Shown: in pieces, positions 27,068 through 35,592 of the stretch
Position numbering within the stretch: the stretch's first letter is position 1
Layout: each line of letters opens with the position of its first letter
Assembly: GCF_023954305.1 (NCBI RefSeq)
Contig: NZ_JAMLIG010000002.1
Span: forward strand, 310,001 to 374,000
Length of the DNA stretch: 64,000 nt
Direction: 5' to 3'
Source of the DNA: Mesorhizobium sp.
Lineage (GTDB): Bacteria > Pseudomonadota > Alphaproteobacteria > Rhizobiales > Rhizobiaceae
The notes under the pieces: generated by a model
Seen by the model: only the letters and a program-made list of their open reading frames with translations
What the model was told of the DNA's origin: nothing
Database searches by the model: none
Translations under genes and position numbers: made by a program

Positions 27068-28174
27068 TCAGAGCCGACCGCTCCGCTGTTGGATCATCAT
27101 AAAAGTGTCGAAGTTGTATTCTGCCAGCTGTGCCCATAGATAAGCGTCCCTGCGGTAGGAAGCCTGGTGCTCGAAGATCTTCTTGAACGCGGGATTGCTG
27201 GCCACGATCTCGGCATAGGAAGCTTCGGCAGCGTCAAACGCCGTCTGCAGAATCTCCTGGCTGAACGGGCGCAACTCGGCACCACCTGCGACAAGCCTGC
27301 GCAGCGCCGCCGGATTCTTCTGATCGTAGCTGGCTAGCATGTCGCCGTTTGCCGCGGCGCAAGCCGACGTTAGTGCAGCCTTGTAGTTCTTCGGCAGTTC
27401 GTTCCACTTTTCGAGGTTGATAAGGGTATGCGCGACCGCGCAGCCTTCCCAGAACGCGGGATAGTAGTAGTATTTGGCGACTTTATAGAAACCCAGTTTC
27501 TCGTCGTCATAAGGTCCGATCCACTCGGCCGCGTCGATGGTGCCTTTTTCGAGTGATGTATAGATGTCACCGGCTGCGATCTGCTGCGGCACGACACCCA
27601 GCTTCTGCATGATATGGCCGGCAAATCCGCCGATGCGCATCTTTAGACCATTGAGGTCGCTGGCCGAATTGATCTCCTTTCGGTACCATCCGCCCATCTG
27701 GGCTCCGGTGTTACCGCACGCCAGAGCGTAGAGACCCTGAGTCGCGAAAAACTCGTTGAGCAGGTCCTGACCCCCACCATAGTAGTTCCAAGCGTTCATC
27801 TGGCGCGCATTCATGCCGAACGGGACCCCCGATGCCAGGGCATAGGTGAAATCCTTGCCCCAGGAATAGTATGCTGCGGTATGGCACGCCTCGACCGTGC
27901 CGGCTGCGGCCGCGTCGGCCGCCTGTAGACCGGGCACGATCTCGCCTGCGGCGAAAACCTGGATATCGAAGTTGCCGTCCGTCGATTCGCGCACGTATTT
28001 CGCCATTGTCGCGGCAGCGCCGAAAACGGTGTCCAGCGATTTGGGAAAGGCTGACGTCACGCGCCAGGACACCTTCGGCGACGATTGTGCGATGGCGGGC
28101 GCGGCGAGCACCGTCCCGCCTAAGGCGCCCGCACCAGCCAGTCCGGCCTTTCTCATAAAGGAGCGACGATCCAT
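27068..28174 (-). CDS. Tat-exported TRAP-type solute-binding protein, orphan
   Basis: The 368-residue periplasmic receptor of the DctP superfamily has a twin-arginine leader, MDRRSFMRKAGLAGAGALGG, and cleavage near AIAQ. Internal motifs include KMRIGGFAGHIMQKLGVVPQ near residue 170, which carries the conserved Arg, and AAEWIGPYDDEKLGF near 205. These are typical of the branch that binds 2-oxo acids or hydrophobic monocarboxylates. The ATG at 28174 follows GGAGGAAATA. No permease genes adjoin it; the nearest dctQM lies 3.4 kb away with its own receptor. Operator B2 lies about 310 bases upstream. Confidence 0.87.
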   Translation of the reverse strand: MDRRSFMRKAGLAGAGALGGTVLAAPAIAQSSPKVSWRVTSAFPKSLDTVFGAAATMAKYVRESTDGNFDIQVFAAGEIVPGLQAADAAAAGTVEACHTAAYYSWGKDFTYALASGVPFGMNARQMNAWNYYGGGQDLLNEFFATQGLYALACGNTGAQMGGWYRKEINSASDLNGLKMRIGGFAGHIMQKLGVVPQQIAAGDIYTSLEKGTIDAAEWIGPYDDEKLGFYKVAKYYYYPAFWEGCAVAHTLINLEKWNELPKNYKAALTSACAAANGDMLASYDQKNPAALRRLVAGGAELRPFSQEILQTAFDAAEASYAEIVASNPAFKKIFEHQASYRRDAYLWAQLAEYNFDTFMMIQQRSGRL

Positions 28175-28483
28175 TATTTCCTCCGCTTGAAGATGATGAT
28201 AGGCGCCACCTCGGCCCATCGTTTGTTGAGACCCGCGTATTCCGTGTATGGAGGAAGAAGGCGGTGAACGGCGCTGGCCATCCGATCACGGGTGGATTTG
28301 TCTACCCTTGCGTTTCACGTCCACCTCCGTGTTCATTGCATGGACTTTCTCGCGGTATGAGCAGCCCGCACCGGCGGCAGATCTTCCGCGTTACTTCGCG
28401 AGACCGGCCCTTCATCCCCCTGTCGACGCCTGCGAGGAAACAGCTTTCTATCGGCAAGCCGTCCCACGCTTTCGCCTGTTATT

Positions 28484-28496
28484 ATCGTCAGACGAT
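28484..28496. promoter_or_regulatory. Candidate operator B2, perfect ATCGTCnGACGAT palindrome
   Basis: ATCGTCAGACGAT is a perfect 13-base palindrome with a free centre, matching the cores at 26881 and 41645. It lies in a 565-base gap (28175-28739) between the DUF1330 gene and the orphan binding protein, both on the minus strand. I found no convincing gene in the gap; short open frames there look random. Confidence 0.6.
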
Positions 28497-28739
28497 TTCA
28501 TTCGACAGTCAAGGGCGGGCCAAACCTCTCGCTTGAAGCATCGTCTCGAAAATGCAGTCGTCCCGAGGGGGGCCAACCGTCCCTAGGTGACGCAGACGCG
28601 CGCCTCCGCCTCCGCGGTCTCCGACGCTTGGAGTTCAGATATGTCGCGATGGATCTGGAGTCTCCGAGCAAGCCAGGAGGACCATTCCCGCCGTATCAGC
28701 CGAGATCGGTCCCACTTGCCCAGGCAGGCGCGATGGCGC

Positions 28740-29033
28740 CTATCCAATGACTCCTTCGGCCACCACCAGATCCAGATCGGCCGACTCCCCGCGCTCGGCG
28801 ACCGCATGGCGATATTCCGGAGAATGGTAGCAATCGAGCGCGGCCTGATAGTCCGGAAACTCGATGATCACGTGTCGCGCCTTCAAGGTTCCGAGCATGG
28901 ATTCTGACCGTCCGGCGCGAGCCAGGAACCGGCCGCCGTACTTCTCGAATGCCGCGGCATTGGCCGCGACATATCGGCGGTAGCGTTCCGGATCGAGAAT
29001 ATCGAGATGTGCGATCCAGTAGCCTTTGGCCAT
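28740..29033 (-). CDS. DUF1330 family protein
   Basis: This 97-residue dimeric alpha/beta-barrel family protein begins AKGYWIAHLDILDPERYRRYV, contains the FLARAGRSESMLG strand around residue 36 and VIIEFPDYQAALDCYHSPEY around 55, the typical DUF1330 layout. The biochemical role of the family is not established; members often sit in degradation operons. It follows the alpha/beta hydrolase by 45 bases and has the ribosome site AAAGGAGA. I infer it is the last gene of the extradiol dioxygenase operon. Confidence 0.9.
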   Translation of the reverse strand: MAKGYWIAHLDILDPERYRRYVAANAAAFEKYGGRFLARAGRSESMLGTLKARHVIIEFPDYQAALDCYHSPEYRHAVAERGESADLDLVVAEGVIG

Positions 29034-29078
29034 GATGCCGGTCTCCTTTTGCGAAAGTCTATCGAAACCGGAAGCCGG

Positions 29079-30245
29079 TCACGGCACCTCCGATGCCTGT
29101 GCGAAGGAGCCGGAACCGCCCATTCGAGCCATGACCCAGGGCATGATGATCTCGGCGTAGATCCGACCGAAGGTCCAGGCCCCGGCCTGGCGCCCCATAT
29201 GCACGCCCTGCGGATTGACCCAGGCTTCCTTCGGGGTCGTGCCGGACCCCAGCACGCGGTACAGACTGTCGATGCTGACGATCTGGTCATGCACGCCATT
29301 CAGCAACAGCATCGGCGGCGTCGGACCGTCGAGCCTTCCCGGCGCGGACAGATCGAGGCCGCTTGCCAACTCGAGAGCCTCGGCATAGCTCCGCGCGCCC
29401 TTCACGGCGTGCGTGAGGGCGACTTCTCCGTCGAACATGTACTCGCCGTGGAAATTCAGGTGCGCCAGGCCGAGTGGCCCGCCATGCACGACGACACCGG
29501 CAAAGGTCTCCGGCATCCGATAGGCGAGGAGAGTAGCCCAGAAGCCGCCGAAGCTGCCACCGTAGAGCACGACTTTCCGGGCATCGATCTCGGGCATCGC
29601 CACGACCTTGTCGACCATCGATTTGAGTGTCCGCCAGACCTCGACGGTTATCTTCGCCGCCTGTCCCGTCCCGGGAGCATCCATCGTCAAGGTCGCAATG
29701 CCGCGCTTGGCCAGTTCGACGGTCGTCATCCGCGCAATCAGTTCCTTGTAGCCGTCCAGCCCGGAGATCTGGACATAGAGAGGGAAGGGTCCCGGCCCCG
29801 AGGGCACCCGCAGAAGCGCCGTGATCTCCTCGCCATCGACTTTGATCGTCACATGGCGGAGAGGGTTCGCATTGAAGCGGTCGTAATTGGCGAAGGCCTC
29901 GAGCGACCGCTCGTAGGCGGCCCATCGCAACGCGGTATGAGGGGCTGGCCATCGGGCAAGGCTGAACCACCCATACGCGGCATCGTACTCGGCCTGGGCG
30001 GTTGCAAAGTCACCTTTACCCTCTGCGGCTTGCGCCGCGGCGTTGTGACGGTCGCCGAAGCCGCTCCAAAGTCTCGCCCAGTCGTCTGGGTTCTTGGTGC
30101 GGATGAGAGCGGCGCCTTCGCGCACCTCGTCGATATTGTAGCCGAACATCGGGTATGCGCCTGTCACCGTGCGATGGATCAGGTCCTGACCCAGCTCTTC
30201 CGGCGTACCCTTGAAGTCCATATCCTGTGCGATGTTGTTGTTCAT
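29079..30245 (-). CDS. Alpha/beta hydrolase with large N-terminal cap (pseudooxynicotine-hydrolase-like)
   Basis: The 388-residue hydrolase has a helical N-terminal domain (1 to about 130) and a catalytic domain with nucleophile motif YGGSFGGF (Ser about 231), acid region LLNGVHDQIVSI and histidine in GVHMG. The layout matches FrsA-like and 2,6-dihydroxypseudooxynicotine-hydrolase-like C-C hydrolases. Directly downstream of an extradiol dioxygenase, it is a good candidate for hydrolysing the ring-cleavage product. The start at 30245 follows AAGGAGC; an upstream start would add 14 residues. The reaction is inferred, not shown. Confidence 0.85.
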   Translation of the reverse strand: MNNNIAQDMDFKGTPEELGQDLIHRTVTGAYPMFGYNIDEVREGAALIRTKNPDDWARLWSGFGDRHNAAAQAAEGKGDFATAQAEYDAAYGWFSLARWPAPHTALRWAAYERSLEAFANYDRFNANPLRHVTIKVDGEEITALLRVPSGPGPFPLYVQISGLDGYKELIARMTTVELAKRGIATLTMDAPGTGQAAKITVEVWRTLKSMVDKVVAMPEIDARKVVLYGGSFGGFWATLLAYRMPETFAGVVVHGGPLGLAHLNFHGEYMFDGEVALTHAVKGARSYAEALELASGLDLSAPGRLDGPTPPMLLLNGVHDQIVSIDSLYRVLGSGTTPKEAWVNPQGVHMGRQAGAWTFGRIYAEIIMPWVMARMGGSGSFAQASEVP

Positions 30246-30401
30246 GATTGCTCCTTCAGCACTCCGATTTCGTCGGCCGTTCTTCATTTCGAATGTCGGC
30301 CGGACTTACCGCGTGCGTTTTGCCCCGTTATGCCGTCGCCAGCACAATCCCGGAGGATTCCGGCGACGACCCGATCCAGCTCCGCCCGTGCTAGTTTCGC
30401 A

Positions 30402-31304
30402 TCAGGCCTTGGCCAGTTCGGACGTGAACGTGAACCCCGGACCCCATGTGTTCACCGTGTCTTCCAGGGCCCAGACGTGCGGCTTCATCGGCAGCGTCTT
30501 GTGCCAGGGGCGCGGCTCGAAAAGCCCGCGATCGGGCAGGAGGACGTCCATCTCCGTGTACATTTCGATGATCGTTTGGTCCGGGCCATAGTGGTAGCTC
30601 GCAATATTGTGTCCCGGCCCGTGACGGCCCGGCCCCCACTGCACAGGCCAGCCGCCGCCGCTCAGAACATCGAAGGCTGCAAGGTGGGAGGCATTGTCAC
30701 GCAACTCGAAGGCCATGTGATGGAGCCTGTTCTCCGGCGTGCCGACGATATTCACGACATGATGATCGCGATTGCAGGTCATGAAGTTCATGAACTCTCC
30801 GATCGCGTCGGTGAACCAGAAGCCCAGGAAGTCCTGGTAGAAGCTGATGAGCTTCCGTGCGTCCGAACAGATGATGGCGACGTGTCCCAGCCGCAACGGA
30901 TGAACCCCGCAATCCTTGAATCCCGGCGAAGGCGTCTCGATCTCCGAGTAGAATTGGAATGTATGGCCGCCTGGGCCTTCGACCTCGACCAGCTCGGATA
31001 CGCCCGGCGCGCTGTCCGACTTGACGGCGGCCTTCAGGCCGAACTTATTCACATCCCTCGCAAATGTAGCCAACTCGATTCCGGGTCTGAGCTGGAAGCC
31101 GACGCATGTCAGCGCTTTCTGCTTCGCCGGCTTGAGCACGAGGTTGTGGTGATCGTAGCCGAGCGATAGAAAGTATTCGCCGTCGTGGCCTTTGGCCACC
31201 TCGGTCATGCTCAGCATCTTGCCGTAATATTCGCGGGCTTTCTCGATATCCGGCGTTTCCAGTGCCACATATCCCAACTGGGATACTTTCGGATTGAATT
31301 CCAT
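30402..31304 (-). CDS. Type I extradiol ring-cleavage dioxygenase (VOC, two-domain)
   Basis: The 300-residue protein has two VOC domains (about 8-125 and 138-270). In the second, the likely Fe(II) ligands are His141 in RLGHVAII, His195 or 196 in RLHHMAFE, and Glu247 in TIIEMYTE, the 2-His-1-carboxylate triad. It resembles 2,3-dihydroxybiphenyl or catechol 2,3-dioxygenases but the substrate cannot be assigned. The start at 31304 follows GCAGGAGGAGATT. It leads a unit with the hydrolase and DUF1330 genes. A perfect palindrome at 31387-31400 lies about 85 bases upstream. Confidence 0.9.
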   Translation of the reverse strand: MEFNPKVSQLGYVALETPDIEKAREYYGKMLSMTEVAKGHDGEYFLSLGYDHHNLVLKPAKQKALTCVGFQLRPGIELATFARDVNKFGLKAAVKSDSAPGVSELVEVEGPGGHTFQFYSEIETPSPGFKDCGVHPLRLGHVAIICSDARKLISFYQDFLGFWFTDAIGEFMNFMTCNRDHHVVNIVGTPENRLHHMAFELRDNASHLAAFDVLSGGGWPVQWGPGRHGPGHNIASYHYGPDQTIIEMYTEMDVLLPDRGLFEPRPWHKTLPMKPHVWALEDTVNTWGPGFTFTSELAKA

Positions 31305-31386
31305 AATCTCCTCCTGCAATGGCATCGTCTGTTGCCATCATTCCTCGGTTGCTAGATCCCTTCCCAGCAGGTCGCTGCGAGGGCTA

Positions 31387-31400
31387 ATGTGAATTCACAT
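31387..31400. promoter_or_regulatory. Candidate operator D, ATGTGAATTCACAT palindrome
   Basis: This perfect 14-base palindrome lies upstream of the extradiol dioxygenase gene and just beyond the stop codon of the YciI-like gene. I see no second copy in the window, so the binding regulator is unknown. FCD-type GntR proteins bind short palindromes of this kind. Confidence 0.55.
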
Positions 31401-31430
31401 ATATTGACCAGACGGGCGCGGATCTCGCCG

Positions 31431-31814
31431 TCACGTGAGCGCAAATGCCTTCTTCGCGAAGTCGAGACGCACCGTGATGGACCCCTCGTTGACGATCCAC
31501 GGCCTCACTTCGAAAGATCGAGCGCCGGCCTTGTACATCGGGTCTTGCGCCGCGATCTTCGCGGCCTCTTCCTGAGACGCCGCCCGCAGGATATTGAGAC
31601 CCGCTCCCTGCCAGTCGCCATCCTCGTCATCGAAAACCGGACCCGCCGCGAATATGACGCCGTCCGTTCCGAGCTGCCTCTGGTAGGCGAGATGCTGTTC
31701 GACGTTCTTCAGGATGACCTCTATCCCGGCGATCGGCTTCCAGAGCACTAGGTACAACTCCTTCGCCAACATATCTTTCGACATGTTCAGCATCGCTGCT
31801 TTGTTCAATTTCAT
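31431..31814 (-). CDS. YciI-like domain protein
   Basis: The 127-residue protein has a YCII-type ferredoxin-like fold: residues about 40-65 read QHLAYQRQLGTDGVIFAAGPV, with the conserved His and the AGP strand. Later segments are ILRAASQEEAAKIAAQDP and an FEVRPW strand. Family members include ring-acting lactonases/isomerases and proteins of unknown function. The start at 31814 follows GGGAGAA. It is divergent from a GntR gene with operator A2 between them. A role in processing a lactone or enol intermediate is possible but not shown. Confidence 0.82.
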   Translation of the reverse strand: MKLNKAAMLNMSKDMLAKELYLVLWKPIAGIEVILKNVEQHLAYQRQLGTDGVIFAAGPVFDDEDGDWQGAGLNILRAASQEEAAKIAAQDPMYKAGARSFEVRPWIVNEGSITVRLDFAKKAFALT

Positions 31815-31898
31815 GCGACGCTTCTCCCTGAAACGGCTCGGGCTGATTGAGTGGGTGGCTGACAGGCTGGCTCCTCACCCGCCACGAATTCAAAGCAG

Positions 31899-31929
31899 TT
31901 TACTATCTCAATCGAATTTTGTAAAATGA
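31899..31929. promoter_or_regulatory. Candidate operator A2 between YciI-like and GntR genes
   Basis: TTTAC at 31899-31903 and GTAAA at 31921-31925 form inverted arms. The 31-base block differs at only two positions from the one at 25354-25384 upstream of dctPQM. Its place between a divergent regulator and target suggests that the GntR protein at 32117-32818 binds it. The 302-base divergent region 31815-32116 contains no other clear signal. Confidence 0.7.
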
Positions 31930-32116
31930 CAACAGTCTTATCAAACGCGGACAAAGGCGGCTTCTTTGGGTATGCGCAAGCCAACAACGATTTGCCACGA
32001 GGTTCGCGGGCACGGCGGCGTGGGAAGTTCGCTACCGCGCGCCTCAATCCTTCCGTCGATACGCTCGGCCGCCGGTTTGAGTGGCTGTCCGGCATAGGTG
32101 CCGAAACTCGCAGACA

Positions 32117-32818
32117 ATGTCCAAACAATCGGGACGATTGGGAGAATACAAAGTGGTGGCTGACAACGCCTACGATATCATCCGAGACCAGATCCTGCGG
32201 GGCGAACTCGCTCCCGGGGCACGTCTTCGCGCCGCCGAACTCCAGGACAAGCTCAATCTGGGCTTGACCCCGATCCGGGAAGCTTTGCTCCGCCTCACCT
32301 CGGAAGGTCTCGTTTCGTCGCCATCCGGCCGGGGCGCAAGCGTCCGCGAAGCAAGCGTCGAAGAAATGCGCGACGTTATGTGCACGCGGCGACATATCGA
32401 GCGGGCCTGTCTCGTCCGTTCGATCGAACTCGGCGATACGGAATGGGAGGGAGAGGTCCTTCGCGCCTACCATATCTTGTCCCGGACCCCCTATCCGCGC
32501 GACAACAACGACACCGAGGGACTCAGCACGTGGGAGCAGCATCACCGCAAGTTTCACCATGCGCTGGTGGCCGCATGCGACTCGCACTGGCTCATGCAGT
32601 TTCGCGATACGCTGGTCGATCATTCGCTGCGATACCGGTGGCTCATCCAGATGCACTACGCCGTCAATCGGGAGGGACGTTCCGAGTACGATTCCCAGCA
32701 CCTCGCCATCATGGAAGCGACGCTGGAACGTGATGCCTCGAAGGCGGCTGATCTGATGGATGCCCATCTGACGCGGACCGAAAACGATATGGCTCGCTTA
32801 CTCAGCCAGCACTATTGA
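32117..32818 (+). CDS. GntR-family (FCD) transcriptional regulator 1
   Basis: The 233-residue regulator has an N-terminal winged helix (about 14-75; DNAYDIIRDQILRGELAPG then LTPIREALLRLTSEGLV) and a C-terminal all-helical FCD effector domain with the metal-type histidines in HHRKFHHALVAA and QHLAIMEATLERDA. The start is uncertain: ATG 32117 has a weak ribosome site, whereas GTG 32153 follows GGGAGA with good spacing. It is likely autoregulated through site A2 and a candidate controller of dctPQM through A1. Confidence 0.9.
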   Translation: MSKQSGRLGEYKVVADNAYDIIRDQILRGELAPGARLRAAELQDKLNLGLTPIREALLRLTSEGLVSSPSGRGASVREASVEEMRDVMCTRRHIERACLVRSIELGDTEWEGEVLRAYHILSRTPYPRDNNDTEGLSTWEQHHRKFHHALVAACDSHWLMQFRDTLVDHSLRYRWLIQMHYAVNREGRSEYDSQHLAIMEATLERDASKAADLMDAHLTRTENDMARLLSQHY

Positions 32819-32895
32819 ATGCCACCTGCTCGACCGACCCTCCCGGAAGGCGAGATAGGCCCGTGAAGGTCGCCATCTCGCCCCACGGCTCCCGA

Positions 32896-33762
32896 TCAGC
32901 GACCTGCTTCGTCGACAATCTTGTTGCGCAAGATGCCGACGCCTTCCAATTCGACTTCGCAAACGTCGCCGGGTTTCATGAAGAAAGGCGGCTTGCGGGC
33001 CATGCCGACACCGCTCGGAGTGCCGGTGATGATGAGATCTCCCGGCTCGAGAGTCATTGCCGCGCTCAGCGTGGAAACCAGCGTGGCGACATCACAGATC
33101 AGATCGGCCGTATTGCCGTCCTGCATGATCTCTCCGTTGACTTTCGTCGTCAGCCGCAGGCCGGATCCTCCGGCCGGGAGCGCATCTGCGGTTACAAAGT
33201 ACGGGCCGAATGCACCGGTGCCATCATAGTTCTTGCCCAACGTCCATTGCGATGACCGCAACTGCGCGTCCCGGATCGAAGCATCGTTGAAAATGGAATA
33301 GCCGGCGATATAGGAAAGGGCATCCGCCTTATCGATCCGACGCCCGCGCTTTCCGACCACAGCCACCATCTCGGCTTCATAGTCCAGCTGATCGGAATCG
33401 ATCGGCCGGATGATGTCTTGGCCATGCGCGATCAGACTGCTGGGAAACCGGGCGAAGACCGGAGGAAATTCCGGAACGTCGACATTCGCTTCGGCTGCGT
33501 GGAAAACGTAGTTCAAGCCGAGGCACATGCATTTCCGCGACCTGGCGAGAGGCAACGAGAATACGATCTCGTCGAGGTCGAATTCCCTGCCCTTGGCGAG
33601 AACTTTACCAGCCTGGCGCAGTGCATCGCCGCCCCTCGATACCAGATCGTCAAGATCGCCGGGAAAGCCCTCGTCGCCCTGCGTCAGCCCGAAGAGCCGA
33701 CCATCCCCCTCGACGATCCCCAGCCCCTGCCGGCCGTCATGCGTAAATGATGCGAATTTCAA
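32896..33762 (-). CDS. Fumarylacetoacetate hydrolase family protein
   Basis: The 288-residue FAH-fold enzyme has metal ligands visible in the DYEAEMVAVVGKRGR region (Glu-x-Glu type) near residue 130 and an Asp in GYSIFNDASIRDAQ near 155. Later motifs are NGEIMQDGNTADLI and GDLIITGTPSGVGMARKPP. Members act as hydratase, decarboxylase, isomerase or acylpyruvase on ring-cleavage products. The TTG at 33762 is the probable start because AGGAG lies eight bases upstream. It is alone on the minus strand, convergent with the GntR gene, and probably acts in the same pathway as the extradiol dioxygenase. Confidence 0.88.
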   Translation of the reverse strand: MKFASFTHDGRQGLGIVEGDGRLFGLTQGDEGFPGDLDDLVSRGGDALRQAGKVLAKGREFDLDEIVFSLPLARSRKCMCLGLNYVFHAAEANVDVPEFPPVFARFPSSLIAHGQDIIRPIDSDQLDYEAEMVAVVGKRGRRIDKADALSYIAGYSIFNDASIRDAQLRSSQWTLGKNYDGTGAFGPYFVTADALPAGGSGLRLTTKVNGEIMQDGNTADLICDVATLVSTLSAAMTLEPGDLIITGTPSGVGMARKPPFFMKPGDVCEVELEGVGILRNKIVDEAGR

Positions 33763-33795
33763 CAAACCTCTCCTCAAAGGATCGAATGACGGATG

Positions 33796-33834
33796 CCGCA
33801 TTAATGCGGTTTCAAAATGTATCATATTCATGAT
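33796..33834. promoter_or_regulatory. Candidate operators E upstream of the FAH-family gene
   Basis: CCGCATTAATGCGG at 33796-33809 is a perfect 14-base palindrome. Next to it ATCAT-attc-ATGAT at 33821-33834 is a second short inverted repeat. Both lie 35-75 bases upstream of the TTG start, in an AT-rich promoter-like stretch. The remainder of the 33763-34080 gap shows no gene. Confidence 0.5.
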
Positions 33835-34040
33835 TTTATAAACTGTCTATCGAAATATGTGTTTCCGGCCAGGAGCCCGGTGCGTTCGAGACGGCCTCCG
33901 TCAAGGCCTCCGCAGGGGTGAGCGATGCGCCAATCGCACCGGGTGGGTAGGTCGTGCTTCCTCGGCGCGCCCGCGGCTACGAGAGGCGACAGCATTGCGA
34001 AACCTTTGCGATCAGTGTTAGTAGGGCCCGCGTACTAATA

Positions 34041-34061
34041 TGCCAATTCGTATTATTGGCA
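34041..34061. promoter_or_regulatory. Candidate operator C2 upstream of the CoA-ligase gene
   Basis: TGCCAAT (34041-34047) and ATTGGCA (34055-34061) are inverted arms with a seven-base spacer, 20 bases upstream of the GTG start. The same half-site ATTGGCA builds the perfect palindrome at 37204-37217 next to the second GntR gene. Confidence 0.55.
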
Positions 34062-34080
34062 CTCCAGATGGGGATGAGCG

Positions 34081-35592
34081 GTGAGACATCTGAATGCGGC
34101 GCTCGAGGAGGTTTGGTCTACCCAGGGCGATCGATGCGCGGTGATCGACCAGATCGAAGGGGAAGTGAGCTACGCCGAACTGGGCGATCGCGTGCGCCGC
34201 ATGGCCGCGGCGTTGAAGTCGATGGGCGTCCGGCCGGGTGACCGGATCCTGTCATGTTGCGATAAGTCCCTGAACGCATTGATTGCCCAGCTCGCCGTGA
34301 TGCGGATCGGGGCAATCCATAATCCGGTCAATCCGGCTATCGCCTCGGGAGAACTCGCCCACGTCATTGCCGACGCCGCACCTTCACTTGCGGTGACGGG
34401 TCGGGCGAACCTTGACGTTTCGGTGGCTACGATCGAATTGTCCAGATTGGTGGAACTGGCGGACACCGAGACCCCGTCCTCCGAAAAGCCCGAGCACGGC
34501 GACGGCACGGCGGTGATTCTCTATACCTCCGGGACAACCGGCAGGCCGAAAGGTGCGGTCATAACCCATCGGATGTGGCTGACCCTTCTCGAAGAGCTTG
34601 CCGTGGCCTGGCAGATCACGCCTGCGGACAGGCTATTGCATGTCCTGCCTATCTTTCACGGTCATGGTCTTGCCCTGGCGGCTCTTCTCCCGCTGCTCTG
34701 CGGCGCGACGATCGATTTCCGCCTGCGTTTCGACATGAAGGACTTCGTGGACCGCATCCGCGATGCGACGGTCGTCATGGCGGTCCCGACCATCTATTCC
34801 CGTCTCGTCGAAGCGAAAGCGCTGACACCCGAATCCTGTCAGCGAATGCGCCTGTTCGTCAGCGGCTCAGCCGCGCTGCCCGGCCATGTCCATGCGGCCT
34901 TCAGGACAATGACGGGTCAGGTCATCCTGGAGCGCTACGGAACCACCGAGACCGGCATCATCTGTTCCAATCCGGTCGATGGCGAGCGCAAGCCGGGAAA
35001 GGTCGGTCGGCCCTTGTCGTGTGTCGAGATGCGGATCGTTGATGCCGATCGTCGCGCGGTTCCGGTCGGAGAAGTTGGGGAGATCCAGGTAAGGGGGCCG
35101 ACCGTCTTCGATCACTACTGGAACAAGCCGCGCGAGGCGAAGGACTTTTCCGAGGATGGCTACTTCATTCCGGGCGATCTGGGGCGCTGCGATCACGACG
35201 GATATGTCGAGATCGTCGGACGAAGCAAGGAAATGATCGTCAGCGGCGGCTTCAACATCTATCCGGCCGAGGTGGAGAACGCGCTGCGAGAGGACCCAGC
35301 CGTTCTTGACGTTGCCGTTTTCGGAGTGCCGCACCCGGATTTCGGGGAGGCCGCAATTGCTGCGATCATTCTTGGCGGCGGCGCGGAACGGAGCGAAGAA
35401 GCGATGTCGGCTTTCCTTCGCGGCTACCTTACCCCCTACAAGATTCCGAAGCGTTTCATATTCGTCTCCGACCTTCCGAGAAACGCCATGGGCAAAGTGC
35501 AGCGCAACATTCTCGGTGGTCAGCATCGTAGCTTGTTCGATAGACCGTCGGACCATGCCGTTTCCTCCGACATTGATGGAGGTAGGCAATGA
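34081..35592 (+). CDS. Acyl-CoA synthetase, malonyl-CoA-synthetase-like (AMP-binding)
   Basis: The 503-residue adenylate-forming CoA ligase carries phosphate loop motif LYTSGTTGRPKGAVITH near residue 145, ERYGTTETG near 280, GRSKEMIVSGGFNIYPAEVE near 380 and the catalytic lysine in NAMGKVQRNIL near 475. The stretch ICSNPVDGERKPGKVGRPL resembles MatB, suggesting a dicarboxylate or short acid substrate; this is tentative. The GTG start at 34081 is the only one consistent with the frame. It overlaps the SDR gene by ATGA, so the two form an operon. Confidence 0.88.
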   Translation: MRHLNAALEEVWSTQGDRCAVIDQIEGEVSYAELGDRVRRMAAALKSMGVRPGDRILSCCDKSLNALIAQLAVMRIGAIHNPVNPAIASGELAHVIADAAPSLAVTGRANLDVSVATIELSRLVELADTETPSSEKPEHGDGTAVILYTSGTTGRPKGAVITHRMWLTLLEELAVAWQITPADRLLHVLPIFHGHGLALAALLPLLCGATIDFRLRFDMKDFVDRIRDATVVMAVPTIYSRLVEAKALTPESCQRMRLFVSGSAALPGHVHAAFRTMTGQVILERYGTTETGIICSNPVDGERKPGKVGRPLSCVEMRIVDADRRAVPVGEVGEIQVRGPTVFDHYWNKPREAKDFSEDGYFIPGDLGRCDHDGYVEIVGRSKEMIVSGGFNIYPAEVENALREDPAVLDVAVFGVPHPDFGEAAIAAIILGGGAERSEEAMSAFLRGYLTPYKIPKRFIFVSDLPRNAMGKVQRNILGGQHRSLFDRPSDHAVSSDIDGGRQ

